This document shows, one piece after another, positions 40,001 through 45,900 of a stretch of DNA of 64,000 bases. The position numbers and the translations under genes are program-made. Numbering within the stretch: position 1 is the first letter of the stretch; each line of letters begins with the position of its first letter. Source of the stretch: Platycnemis pennipes (lineage: Eukaryota > Arthropoda > Insecta > Odonata > Platycnemididae); NCBI GenBank assembly GCA_933228895.1, contig OW121847.1:84857656-84921655 (forward strand), read 5' to 3'. The notes under the pieces are model-generated. The model was not told the DNA's origin. It was given only the letters and a program-made list of their open reading frames with translations, and did no database searches.

Positions 40001-40382
40001 GCAGGATAATTTATGTATTTCAATACTTTTTATTGCATGGATATGTGGCTTGGTACAACTGTGGTTTTGATGATTTCTTAAAAAGGGTAATACATATATT
40101 ATTCAATATTCAGTGATATGTGATGTTGCTATTCTTTTTGACTTATATATAGGTTACAGTGGAGAGTATTCTCTTTGCTTCATGGGTGGACAAGAAGTGG
40201 ATGGGGGTCTAGGGAAACATAAAGTGGGTAATGTTTTAACTCATTGCATTGGTTGTAGAAGTGAAAAGAGGCGAGGCAGCAAATGTGAACAATTCCAGGA
40301 CCATTTCATAATGGATATTGAATCTTTTAAGAATGAACTTTATATCTATCCTGTAACAAAAATGAAATTGAATCCTGAATGA
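3914..40382 (+). CDS. NRDC: nardilysin (M16 metallopeptidase), 3' part of the gene, 15 exons
   Basis: Fifteen exons join without frame conflict into 775 codons plus TGA. The order of conserved blocks matches nardilysin and its relative insulin-degrading enzyme (IDE): LIGHEGKGSLLSYLR, then KDILTGPSLYFDYKP, EKWFGTQY, FHLPAENIFLP, FYLISPIV, IKGLVQGN, LRTKQQLGYNV and finally FKNELYIYPVTK. Family knowledge: nardilysin cleaves before basic residues in dibasic sites, works in cytosol and at the cell surface, and also has non-proteolytic roles such as binding HB-EGF. The HxxEH zinc motif and acidic insert belong to upstream exons that are not in this window, so catalytic competence cannot be judged here. 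The window covers the end of the first M16 half, the linker and the second, catalytically inactive half. The WFGTQY block and the LVQGN block favour nardilysin over IDE. All introns are GT-AG and many carry transposons. Confidence 0.95.
4794..4914 (+). CDS. NRDC: NRDC exon b
   Basis: Residues 41-81. The single leading G completes the codon split from the previous exon; the acceptor follows a T-rich tract ending AAAG, and the donor is GTGAGG at 4915. The product reads VWALHIYAGVGEESFE followed by FGLTIVLTEAGMKNLE, the family's conserved Gly-rich turn and beta strand before the long helix. Exit phase is 0. Confidence 0.92.
5473..6556. mobile_element. TA-flanked DNA transposon, non-autonomous
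   Basis: The ends are CCCAGATAGCAC at 5473-5484 and GTGCTGTCTGGG at 6545-6556, complementary at 11 of 12 positions, flanked by TA on both sides (5471-5472 and 6557-6558). Length is 1084 bp. No transposase was recognised inside. An AT-rich block with TAATAATAATAA at 5881 may be a separate insertion inside it. The TA duplication fits Tc1/mariner or ISL2EU-type elements; which of these is not decided. Confidence 0.7.
6746..6843. repeat. MITE fragment with ATATAGTCCCCC inverted repeat
   Basis: ATATAGTCCCCCC near 6769 and GGGGGGACTATAT near 6814 face each other about 35 bases apart, next to TACGGTATTCCTCCGAATATAG read on the minus strand in parts. This resembles the end of a TA-duplicating DNA transposon. 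Only one end is visible. Confidence 0.4.
7046..7264 (+). CDS. NRDC: NRDC exon c
   Basis: Residues 82-154, exactly 73 codons, phase 0 at both ends. Acceptor TATATTCCAG, donor GTACAT. It encodes the amphipathic helix IVGAVFAYIDMLK, the charged helix FREIQSIEERSFRYLEEE and the block KDILTGPSLYFDYKP, all typical of nardilysin. The preceding intron (4915-7045) contains a TA-flanked transposon. Confidence 0.95.
7374..7503 (+). CDS. NRDC: NRDC exon d
   Basis: Residues 155-197 plus one base of 198. Acceptor CTCCTTGCAG, donor GTATGT at 7504. Ends with EKWFGTQYTVE; the WFGTQY motif is diagnostic of the M16A group. The intron before it is only 109 bp, the shortest in the gene. Confidence 0.95.
7915..8640 (-). 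mobile_element. LINE fragment, 3' end (family A, divergent copy)
   Basis: On the minus strand this encodes the C-terminal part of a non-LTR retrotransposon ORF: LVCGGEKLKADITIQVEKLE, then after frame breaks GKVPRGRPRDKYIGQI and VEWRAAINQS. The 3' end has the 12-bp palindrome AATCCTAGGATT (7943-7954) followed by GATGATG repeats, as in the other family A copies here. It is 5' truncated and has several frame breaks. It lies antisense in the NRDC intron 7504-9722. Confidence 0.8.
8690..8812 (-). repeat. tRNA-derived SINE
   Basis: On the minus strand an A-box-like GTAGCCCAGGGGGTAGAGC (8784-8802) is followed by a B-box-like GGATTTGAATCCATT (centred on 8750-8762). Spacing is right for an internal RNA polymerase III promoter. 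The sequence cannot fold into a full tRNA, so a SINE head is the better call. The B box starts GGATTTGAA where the consensus has GGTTCGAA. Confidence 0.6.
9723..9978 (+). CDS. NRDC: NRDC exon e
   Basis: Residues 198-283 (split). Acceptor ATTCCATAG, donor GTGAGT at 9979. It covers the linker between the two M16 halves, with FHLPAENIFLPKDF, the stretch LELWVKQDLKFRLPQ and the beta strand FYLISPIV that opens the second half. It is the largest internal exon. The preceding intron holds a LINE fragment and a SINE. Confidence 0.95.
10080..11222. other. NRDC intron 9979-11222 with a perfect 16-bp hairpin
   Basis: AT-rich intron DNA. The only structure seen is TCGCTTCTTCTGAGGG at 10816-10831 and its exact complement at 10843-10858, separated by 11 bases. 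The surrounding wording (CATTTCGTGACCCATG before, GAAACATGCGACACGG after) looks like a repeat end, but I cannot assign a family. Confidence 0.6.
11223..11373 (+). CDS. NRDC: NRDC exon f
   Basis: Residues 283-333. The acceptor is a long T tract ending TTTAG; the donor is GTAAGT. Encodes a helix (LDMYTVILKQQLVEEIYPAEMAG), then the strand SYAINSSDRGIVLKVNGFHDKLP. The Gly-Phe turn in VNGF is conserved in the family. Leaves in phase 0. Confidence 0.94.
11579..11712 (+). CDS. NRDC: NRDC exon g
   Basis: Residues 334-378. Acceptor TCTTACTAG, donor GTATGT at 11713. Encodes LLLETILKHMMEFKKNV and FEALKTEQLQAYYNCFLQPK, matching the family block in which Phe/Tyr-rich helices follow the KLP turn. Exit phase 2. 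Confidence 0.93.
12058..12127 (+). CDS. NRDC: NRDC exon h
   Basis: Residues 378-401, a short 70-base exon. Acceptor TTTCCTGCAG, donor GTAATT. Reads DVYLSLLLHTNWNSVEKHSA. The following intron (12128-20373) is 8.2 kb and holds two LINE copies and a piggyBac-like element. Confidence 0.92.
12950..14130 (-). mobile_element. LINE family A, reverse transcriptase portion, 5' truncated
   Basis: Minus-strand remnant of a non-LTR retrotransposon reverse transcriptase. In order it shows DQFGFRKSKG (about 14100), FVDLENAFD with a catalytic Asp, KGVRQGCALSP, the catalytic FADD box (13708-13719), YQLKINKKTKILVCS, YIWSMFLYSSEAWTMRAAE, GHILRHDGLMKTII and IEWKAASNQS. An in-frame TGA at 13720-13722 sits directly before FADD and splits the frame. 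The 3' end is AATCCTAGGATT (12968-12979) plus an ATGATGACGATG tail. Similar proteins are usually named endonuclease-reverse transcriptase. It is antisense to NRDC inside its 8.2 kb intron. Confidence 0.92.
14371..14673. repeat. tandem duplication, two ~120 bp units
   Basis: Units at 14371-14490 and 14549-14673 share AAGAAATAGAYTGGAYCCAGACA near the start, ACATWATGTAATG in the middle and TTGTGTTTTTA or a near match at the end. The period is about 178 bases. The copies are diverged. Confidence 0.6.
15047..18356 (-). mobile_element. piggyBac-like transposon, 3310 bp, inserted at TTAA
   Basis: Flanked by TTAA at 15043-15046 and 18357-18360. The termini are CCCATTAAGGACC and, read inward from the right, CCCATTACCGGCC. 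Subterminal copies of GTCCCA-n5-TGGGAC followed by ATTGGCC occur at 17982-18004 (inverted) and 18325-18347, with a decayed copy at 15179-15201. Remains of a piggyBac transposase run on the minus strand. TTAA duplication, CCC terminus and transposase remains together make the assignment firm. Its insertion into LINE family A makes it younger than that LINE. Confidence 0.93.
15831..17786 (-). pseudogene. broken piggyBac transposase (PGBD-like)
   Basis: Minus-strand segments in transposase order are: an acidic N-terminus (QISDDDNYDYVKVAIIPPSP, 17786 downward), FFDNFFTS near 16790 with a family DDD-type aspartate, FDNKNEILVAK then HDN near 16600, MEGVDLLDKQISPHR near 16450, WWFPILTQVVYTAVVNSWRV near 16140, SLLDARRRIVLAYL near 16070, and a C-terminal Cys-rich domain with C-x2-C-x7-C-x2-C. 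The last Cys pair of that domain is lost: the frame ends NVALHD where the family usually has another Cys. Several in-frame stops and frameshifts separate these segments, so the gene is dead. Confidence 0.88.
18651..20373. other. rest of the 8.2 kb NRDC intron
   Basis: Mostly AT-rich. A short GC-rich island at about 19740-19960 contains a full CRE palindrome TGACGTCA (19746-19753) and an inverted CCAAT (ATTGG near 19918), which looks like promoter DNA, perhaps from an unrecognised transposon. A weak match to the 2532-2792 repeat arm lies at 18860-18930. I see no exon. Confidence 0.5.
20374..20541 (+). CDS. NRDC: NRDC exon i
   Basis: Residues 402-457, 56 codons, phase 0 at both ends. Acceptor CTGTTCAAG, donor GTATGC. 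Encodes a helix and the block LYIKGLVQGNVSEEKAL, which is strongly conserved between nardilysin and IDE; the LVQGN wording is nardilysin-like. Confidence 0.95.
20860..22277. mobile_element. non-autonomous DNA transposon with CAGGGTGGC ends
   Basis: Starts CAGGGTGGCGATCG and ends in the complement of CAGGGTGGCTACTG. Identical TGATA pentamers flank it (20855-20859 and 22278-22282). Near both ends there are repeated TCAGGGAATTT-type motifs. Length is 1418 bp. A hairpin with 12-bp perfect arms (TGCAAGCACGTA, 21330-21358) and a CA dinucleotide run lie inside. No transposase is seen. Ends of this style occur in hAT elements, but those give 8-bp duplications, so the superfamily is left open. Confidence 0.72.
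22278..24338. other. NRDC intron remainder, no feature seen
   Basis: AT-rich intron DNA between the CAGGGTGGC element and exon j. Reading all frames gave no protein I recognise, and I saw no transposon ends with matching partners. Confidence 0.5.
24339..24482 (+). CDS. NRDC: NRDC exon j
   Basis: Residues 458-505, 48 codons, phase 0 at both ends. Acceptor CTTTATTTTAG, donor GTATGT. Encodes VPLGEYFCRVKSFN and the strand TTLINYYQLGC. It is followed 45 bases later by the left end of a Tigger-like element at 24530. Confidence 0.94.
24530..26040. mobile_element. Tigger/pogo-like non-autonomous element
   Basis: TA flanks both sides (24528-24529 and 26041-26042). The left end reads CTAGAAGCCCGTTATAGTGAG; the right end inward reads CAGTGGAAGCTCGGTATAAC and then GAGTGCTCCC. 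The two share AAGCYCG-TATA-GAG wording and end complementarity with gaps. It is 1511 bp with no transposase frame. A GC-rich block at 24890-25060 includes a CCAAT at 24946 and looks like internal promoter DNA. Confidence 0.65.
26562..27311. mobile_element. foldback element with ~280 bp inverted arms
   Basis: Starts after TA (26560-26561) with CAGTGGACTCTCATTAGCATG. The reverse complement of 27039-27311 begins CCGTGGCTCCCATTAGCATG and tracks the left arm to its inner end, where both read AATGACCAAACAGC. Shared blocks include AAGTTTCATTT and AAAATACATA. The loop is about 190 bases. The right-hand TA is not preserved. The outer CAGTGGACTC is Tigger-like, so this may be a long-TIR MITE. Confidence 0.75.
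27358..27461 (+). mobile_element. LINE family A, extreme 3' end only
   Basis: About 100 bases encoding RNYVNMKRLAD, then a stop, then RIEWRAASNHS, followed by CCTAGGATT and a GATGATGATGAT tail. This matches the last codons and 3' terminus of the family A LINEs at 12950 and 14813. It is a severely 5'-truncated copy. Confidence 0.85.
28198..28334 (+). CDS. NRDC: NRDC exon k with the RTKQQLGY core
   Basis: Residues 506-551. Acceptor TACTTTTCAG, donor GTGAGT. Encodes EEPLFDELRTKQQLGYNV, the most conserved block of the second M16 half. In IDE the Arg and Tyr of this RTxxQLGY motif reach across to the active site and contact substrate; both residues are present here. Then follows GILGFTVTVNTHADKH. 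Confidence 0.97.
28930..29060 (+). repeat. tRNA-derived SINE fragment
   Basis: A B-box-like GGTTCAACTCC at 28978-28988 follows TGGCAGAGTAAATCACTCACTGG-type A-region wording at about 28939, and is followed by the SINE-body-like GCCTGGGAAGGATTTTCAC. The A box is decayed. It lies in the intron between exons k and l. Confidence 0.5.
29351..29561 (+). CDS. NRDC: NRDC exon l
   Basis: Residues 551-621. Acceptor GATTATTGCAG, donor GTAAGG. Encodes the long acidic helices DDVDDKVEDFLLGFFRLV and ALIKIKQCADNHLEEEVSKN, followed by SSDYIFDRLEQE. These match the C-terminal helical domain of nardilysin. Confidence 0.95.
29784..29885 (+). CDS. NRDC: NRDC exon m
   Basis: Residues 622-655, 34 codons, phase 0 at both ends. 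Acceptor GATTTTTCAG, donor GTGTGT. Encodes LTVKDVRKWLKNHISSAKK and ends KLSIQ, the strand that pairs with VVGN in the next exon. The next intron (29886-36756) is 6.9 kb and contains the R2/R4-like LINEs. Confidence 0.93.
30769..31074. mobile_element. 306 bp TTAA MITE (piggyBac-like)
   Basis: TTAA at 30765-30768 and 31075-31078. Left end CCCTTTTGTTGC; right end read inward CCCTTTCGCTGC, 10 of 12 identical. The right side has two copies of GGTACGTTCACAGCAGC (ending near 31039 and 31067) and a related GTTCGTCCACAGCTC, so subterminal repeats are present. No coding capacity. Confidence 0.82.
33196..34852 (-). mobile_element. Tigger/pogo-like transposon, 1657 bp, inserted at TA
   Basis: TA at 33194-33195 and 34853-34854. 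Left end CAGTAAAACCTGTATTAGGC; right end inward CAGTGAAACCTCTCTTAACG. Both sides contain GGTGGTCGTTTGA- or GGTGGTCGCTTGA-type blocks pointing inward. A CENP-B/Tigger-type DNA-binding domain is encoded on the minus strand. It interrupts the LINE copy 1 reading frame precisely at a TA. Confidence 0.92.
33633..34113 (-). pseudogene. truncated Tigger transposase (DNA-binding region only)
   Basis: Open on the minus strand from 34091 to 33633. It shows the two helix-turn-helix units of the pogo/CENP-B family: ERRLADLFKCGKTQINGILK and, after KRKRQEKYEG, LSVFEWFKIARSKNIPISG, EKALQIARKLG and FMASNGWLERFRVRH. This is the TIGD/Tigger wording. A plausible ATG at 34111-34113 (MPKRICLR) is one frame off, with a TGA at 34092-34094 between, so the start is broken. 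The DDE catalytic domain is absent; after the second HTH the sequence is unrelated and AT-rich. Confidence 0.9.
35229..36340 (+). mobile_element. R2/R4-type LINE, copy 2, both ends truncated
   Basis: Begins at the equivalent of position 31804 in copy 1 and is near-identical to it by eye, including LNGIVDMILTETTSLLEIDC and PGMDTVNNFWWKK. Unlike copy 1 it continues into the RT: HLARIFTSFLSGTEPIPSWL, then VQTVLIPKKGDLSDPKNY and CPITCLNTVYKAFTSILND, the conserved fingers blocks (normally NYRPITCL; here Arg is Cys). It breaks off after ILND near 36340. In-frame stops and a frameshift near 35780 disable it. It sits directly head to tail with copy 1. Confidence 0.85.
36385..36554. mobile_element. 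170 bp TA MITE (Tigger/pogo-like)
   Basis: TA at 36383-36384 and 36555-36556. Left end CAGTCAAGCCCATTTATAAC; right end inward CAGTCAAGCGCACTTATATA, followed by AAACCCATTTATAAC. Both ends start CAGTCAAGC. Non-coding. It lies 202 bases before NRDC exon n. Confidence 0.85.
36757..36889 (+). CDS. NRDC: NRDC exon n
   Basis: Residues 656-700 (split after the first base). Acceptor CTCTACTAG, donor GTGAGT at 36890. Starts VVGNADEG, continuing the KLSIQ strand exactly as KLSVxVVG does in other nardilysins, and then becomes a variable polar linker with NVMQLSKEK. Confidence 0.88.
37564..39323. mobile_element. hAT-like non-autonomous element, 1760 bp
   Basis: Perfect 8-bp target duplication CCCATTGT at 37556-37563 and 39324-39331. 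Ends TAGGGACA and TGTCCCTA are exactly complementary. An 8-bp duplication with short TAGGG ends is the hAT signature. No transposase. The middle contains two diverged direct repeats (38238-38650 and 38776-39160). Confidence 0.88.
38238..39160 (-). repeat. two ~390 bp direct repeats with tRNA-like B boxes
   Basis: Copies at about 38238-38650 and 38776-39160 share CAGTACACTAGCCCTC, GGCGAATGTAGGC-ACCCGCATG, ACATTCCATTC-CGGGGC and GATCC-repeats in the same order. Read on the minus strand each has GAGGGCTAGTGTACTG followed by a B-box-like TTCGATCC, so a SINE origin is possible. They lie within the hAT-like element and may be its own internal duplication. Confidence 0.6.
40153..40382 (+). CDS. NRDC: NRDC exon o (last, with stop)
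   Basis: Residues 700-775 and the TGA. Acceptor CTTATATATAG supplies the GT that completes the glycine codon opened in phase 1 by the previous exon. The final segment FIMDIESFKNELYIYPVTK matches the family C-terminus. The first ~50 residues (Gly-rich, three Cys) are unusual for this region. An alternative acceptor TTCCAG at 40298 would start phase 0 and does not fit the phase-1 donor, so the longer exon is preferred. Confidence 0.78.
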
Positions 40383-41819
40383 ACAAAAAATAGGCAATGT
40401 TTTTGAAAAAGTGTCAGTGAAAAAATCTTGCATAGGTACTTTTCTACATCAGTGCAGAGTTTTTTGATAAATGCATATCTGAGGGAAATACAGTTTTGTT
40501 TATGCAAAATTATTGCTTTAGAATGTTAAAAATATTCTAACCTCAGAAGGATTTGAATTCCATTGAGTACAGTTATGCTTATGTTGTTTGCTCTTGTTTG
40601 AAGTTTGTGGTGAGAAAATGGTTTTTAAAATTTGTAATTTTTTACTTCTTCATGAGTCTGTATTTTAGTGACTAACTTATTCTGTGGATCTATAGTTTTT
40701 TGTAAATATTGTTATTAAATGTGTTATTGTGGTTATTGCTGTAGTTTTTTCTTTGAATATGAAGTTGACTGATGATGATAGAATGAGTTGACAATGAAAT
40801 AGAATGAAAAATAACATCTACATAGTTAATTTTATATTTCATTTTTCTTCTAAAGGTACATTTCTGTATGGAAGGTATTTTTACTTCAGTTCCATTTTAT
40901 TTGCTAACCTCTGCCAAAAAAATTTCTCTCTTCTGCCTGTTAGGAAGTTAAGTAAAAGGCTGCTTATTGTAAAAGGCAGTCTTCAACTTAAAGTTGCCTA
41001 GCTGTGTGAAGCAATTACATAGTTGTGTCTGAAATGAATGCCTTATGCTGTCATTTGTAAAATTAATATAGTTTATTCAATATGAAAGTAAAAGATGTCC
41101 CCAGGACCTACCTTATCTTGGGTTATCCTGATTCTTGGCAATAGCACCTCAAAATGCTTTGCTACTGTTTCAGCTGTTGCTTTAAAGCACTCAAAAGTTC
41201 TTTGAACTCCGAAATGTTCCTTGGTTGCATGCAAAGCTCTTACGGGAAGAATTAGAAATCATCCTTGCTTTCCAGACTCAATTCACTGGTATCCCTTTGA
41301 GGCTGATAGGAGACAATATCTTAAAACTTAACCAATAATTTACAGGTCCGAAGGAAACGGTTGTGGGCACATAATAAAACTGTCCAATACATATTCTGTG
41401 AAACATAGGCTAACAGTTAGGTGATAAATTTACCATATATAATTCTGTTTAGTTTGACCCCTGATTATGTATCTTGCATATAGCTTAACACATGTATTAG
41501 AAATAGAATTGTGTTCTTGTCAAGATTTATAATGTGATGCCAAAAATATTATATTTCATTTATCAAATATTTCATTTCCCTTTCTATTGCATAACCTTTA
41601 ATGGTCTAATGAAACATCAGAAAGATGGAAAAATTGTACAAAGTTATTTATCTAAATTGGTGAAGATCTATGAATTACCTAATGCTTTTAGTAGCACTTT
41701 CATTGCTGTACTGCATTGCAATTTGTATTACATATAAGATGTGAAAAAGTGGGTCTTCAGTATTATACCATCAATGGTATGTTATTGGACTGTATGATCC
41801 TGCTCTATCTCCCAGCCCC
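40383..41819. other. NRDC 3' UTR and downstream flank
   Basis: AT-rich with no coding potential I recognise. The first ~340 bases are probably 3' UTR up to the ATTAAA at 40714; the rest is intergenic. Confidence 0.4.
40714..40719 (+). terminator. possible NRDC poly(A) signal
   Basis: ATTAAA, the commonest variant poly(A) hexamer, lies 332 bases after the NRDC stop and is followed by a GT-rich stretch (TGTGTTATTGTGG). A canonical AATAAA at 41373-41378 is an alternative. No transcript evidence is available. Confidence 0.35.
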
Positions 41820-41823
41820 TTAA

Positions 41824-42984
41824 CACATTCACTGCAGCATGACCCACCGGTGGGTCACGCAGATGCGACTAGCGCCGCGGCCATAAAATTCTTTGAATTG
41901 TCGTAACTTGCGAGGAGTATTGTGAGAGTAGGAATCGAGAACTTCTCAAGTAACTTCACCCAGAGGTTAGTCACAGTTCAAATAATAGACTACTATGTGA
42001 CACTTACTGTGACCCACCGGTGGGTCACGCCGCCCCTCCTGAAAATTTTTTCAGCGTGAGCGGCCCACCGGTGGGTCACGAACAAATTTACATATTAGCG
42101 TATTATATCCAAAATATGTTTATTTTTTGTTTTCTTTTTGTTTTTTTTCAAGTTTATGCGATTTTTATACATAAGGATGAACAATACTCGATATAGTAAA
42201 ACATATCAACTTATTAAAAATAATGAAAATGTTTAGGAAAATTTTTTCTCTTCAGCCTCTTGGCTGTCTGTCAGTTGCTCGTAAACTAAACAGTCCAAAC
42301 TGCACTCGCCTGGCTGTGTGAGAGATTGACTCTCTCTCTTCCCTTTCCCCCCCCCCCTCTACGGAAGGGCAATTGGGAAAGGGTCACGTAGCGTTCTGGA
42401 GCCAATCCCTCAGTGGTGGATGAGTGACCGTGCCCTTGCCGGGTGAACGTCTTCCGAAATGCAGACACTACTTTTTTCTGAGTGAGACAAACCACTATGT
42501 ACTCTTTCCAATGGATCCCCCTTCCCTTTTATCATAAAGTGAGCAGGGCTGGGGAATCGGTATGCACGGACGGGCATCTACGTCTCACAGATGGGCACGA
42601 ACAAGGGCAGGGGCAATAAACAGAGACTGGTGGGAGTCTCCAGGGTTTTCTGAACGTCAGCTATCTTTACCACATGCATTGTATTGTTGCCCCTCTCTTC
42701 CCCCATCCCGTGCCAAGGTCTAGCTGATAGCGTGCCCCACGTGGCTGGTGGAGGGGCAGGCTGGGGGCGAGGCTGGGAGTCGCCTCCCCCAGCCTTCCTC
42801 TAATCTCAGGAAACAGCTGAGTGTTGCCGCTTCAACCACCATCCCTCGGCAGTGGCCAGAAGCTCGGAAGGACTGTGACCCACCGGTGGGTCACATCGCC
42901 CATGCAAAAGGCTGAGTGTGACCCACCGGTGGGTCACGCCACGCTGTTAGGGGTAGGGCTTTAATCAGCCCCGCAGTGAACGTG
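41824..42984. mobile_element. TTAA element with five CCCACCGGTGGG palindromes
   Basis: TTAA at 41820-41823 and 42985-42988. Left end CACATTCACTGC; right end inward CACGTTCACTGC (11 of 12). Length 1161 bp. The palindrome GTGACCCACCGGTGGGTCAC or a near copy occurs at 41839-41858, 42009-42028, 42061-42080, 42875-42894 and 42918-42937: three near the left end and two near the right. The centre is GC-rich with a CCAAT at about 42403 and no transposase. A piggyBac-type non-autonomous element is the best call. Confidence 0.82.
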
Positions 42985-42988
42985 TTAA

Positions 42989-45900
42989 TCACCCTTGTCA
43001 TCTAATGCCCTTTGCTGCACTCATCTTGCAATCTTCATTTCTTCTAGCTTCCCTTGTGCTGTTCAGAATCATTATCTATTTCTTCCCTATTGCCCTCTTC
43101 ACCCAATGATACTTCCTTCAATTGCAATGTTTTGTGTTGTCGTTTGATTTTCATCAATTCCCACATCCTCTTCATCAGCCTCCTTTGAATCTCTCTTGCC
43201 AAAATCCTCTCCTGTCCATCTCACCTGACTTCATTGGTTTCTTTCTCTACCCTGCTTGCTCTTGTCATTCACCTTCAAACCCACGTATCAAAAGCACTCG
43301 ACCCATGTTCTTCCTCCTTTTTCAAAGGAGTTTCATAACCACATGCTACCAGGTTCCATATGAAAATCTTTCCTCTCATTCCTTCTTTTATTCTTTTCTG
43401 TGCTGCAGTTACTGTTTCCTGCTGAGTACTTGTTGAAAAAGAACAGCAATAGTGGACAAATCTACCTTACCTCCGGTCATTTTTTTTATGGTTATGGCTT
43501 CCCATCCACCACCATTTCTTTTGCCTCATGATTTGGTTGATATTTTCTAATGTGAAATCTCTGTTTCCAGTGCAATAATTTCTGCTTTATGTTCAGTAAT
43601 TTTGTCAAGTGTGTCTGTAATGCAAGGTAGGAATGAAGGAAACCCTTATTTCTTTGTTCCTTATATTAGGATTTAATTAAGAAAAAGGACAACTAGTCAA
43701 GATAATTAAAAGGATTACAAGTATCTGCTCCAGCATACATTTCAATGTAAGTGCATTTTAATAGGCTGATGGGGATAGCGTGAAACTTTTTAAACTTCAT
43801 CTGAATATTGAAGTTGAAGTTCTATCCAGTTTGTGTCAGTAAAATTTGTCTATCATGGTTTTGAGATATCATGGTTCTGAACATTTCATGGAGAAATGTA
43901 ACAGGATCAGAGTAATAGTGGAGAAAAGTATCCGGAAAAAAGACCTTGTTGAAAAATATTTAGCTTGAATTAATACAAAAATTTATGTGCTTACTCGTAG
44001 CCTACAGGATTGGAGCTCCAAAACATATATGTAGGTGACTTGTATAAAGAAGGTGCTCAGCATGTAGGGTGACACTTAAAGGCTTATTGGTAAAGAAAAT
44101 ATTGTCTGCATACTCTTGGGATAATTTAATCACTCTTGTCTTGCCAGTTGCAATGAGGCATTTGTAGAATTTAAAGCAACTATGAGTACTCTATTGGTTG
44201 AAGCTACTCACTCTACAACCGTATGTATTTTGATAGCTTGGGTGAAATTGGTTTATGTTGTTGTAGCGCGCCATAGCTAGATATGATTCTTCAAATTCTC
44301 ATCCAAAAGTACCTAGTATGTAAATAATGGGTAGAGGGGTATTGGCTTGGAGAACCCAACAGGCTTGTGCTGCAAGAAAAAAACTAGCATTTCAGCCGGT
44401 GACACTTACTGCCAATTGCTTTTCAAAATCCTAAATGTATTAGAGGTATATTCTTCAAGTTTAGTCTCATGACTCATCCATCTGAAACTTAATGACAAAC
44501 TCGGGTATTGTTATTGAGACCCTAGTAGTATAAGATGTGACATCTTGCACAATATAATTTTCCTCGGTGACTACTTACCTTTTTGAATCTTTATGTAGGC
44601 ACAGGAAATTTGGCAAAAATTCATTTAAAGTGCTTGAGTAAGCTTTCTTGTCCTCCGGTGTCTTTTATTTTGTAGGGTTATAGATGATGAATTATCTGTC
44701 ATACAATTTCCATATTAACTCCCAAAAAATTCCCCATGATGGTTTTAATTATTAGTGAGGTTCCATGAGACACTCTTTTTATCATAACGTTTTGAACTGT
44801 TATAGTCCTCGATCAAGCTTGTGGAAAGAAATATGGGGAAATGGTGAATTAAGAACTGAGACAGATTGACTTTTATTGTAACAAATCATTTGCCATAAAC
44901 ATTTCATAACCATTTTCCTAAGTTTTCATCAGAGATAAAACTTTTATTTACATTATTGTAAAACTCAACAAACGTTATTGCTTTCTTCTTTGAGATGCAC
45001 TTGACTAGTTTAGTCTGAATTATTGGGTATATAAAACTTGAAATCCATTTATTATTGTAGAAATAAATAATTTATACAATGAATATAAAGTTACATTCAT
45101 AGTTGAAAAAGATGTCTATCATTCAGAATTAATAATAGGTATTCACTGAAATTCTAACTGAAGCTGGCTAACATGTAGTTCTTATAAGTCATGGGTATGT
45201 TAAAGTAATGGATTTGGGAATAATTATTTGACCGAAAATTTAAATTAAAAGCTAATCATTGAATTGAAATTATAAGTTGTAAATTTACATTTTAATTCTG
45301 AACAATAATGAGAACAACAAAGTCAACATTTTTCTGGTAAAATTACAATTAGATCATTCATGAAAGTGAATCACAATCATCTTGACACACAAAAAGTATC
45401 CACTCACAGTTGTAATTACAACTATAAATTTGTTGACAGTCATACATTTCCAACTCCATGCTATATCACTCGTTACACCTGTCAAAATTTTTCAATTGTC
45501 AATAGAAATGTCAGGGTCACTTATCACTTTATTGATGAATACTGCCATTTTGAAACATTCCAGTGTGAAATAAAAATCTCCCCATTTTTTAAGTGTGCAA
45601 CTTATTTAATGTAGTTTGTGATTGAATTAGTACTATACATAATTATAACCAACTTTGGTGTTGGAGTTGTTACCATACTTTTTTGGAAAGTGTGTGCAGC
45701 TTTTAGTAAAAGTGCCCTATTAGGGACTCTTTCTTTGCTTTTAACAAAAATGTACTTGAAGAGTTGAATTATGGTTAGAATAATTTGAAAGGCAATGAAT
45801 CTTTAAAAAACATAAAATGAGAATATTATGTGACATAACATTTTGAAGTAATGTATTATTTCAAGTTCTCTAGAAAAAGGATGCGAGGCTTTTTTAGAAT

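Noticed and set aside
40299..40382. Shorter last NRDC exon beginning after TTCCAG
   Set aside because: It would need a phase-0 donor, but the previous exon ends in phase 1; the longer exon from 40153 fits and stays open.
3914..40382. Insulin-degrading enzyme instead of nardilysin
   Set aside because: The two are related, but the order and wording of WFGTQY, LVQGN, the acidic C-terminal helices and the ending fit nardilysin better; the decisive N-terminal acidic insert is outside the window.
41839..41858. Palindrome as a nuclear hormone-receptor response element
   Set aside because: TGACCC half-sites resemble receptor half-sites, but all copies lie inside one transposon near its ends, so a transposition role is the simpler reading.
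41839..42937. Repeated palindromes as a CRISPR array
   Set aside because: Spacing is irregular (about 30 to 800 bases), there are no uniform spacers or cas genes, and the genome is eukaryotic; they belong to a TTAA element.
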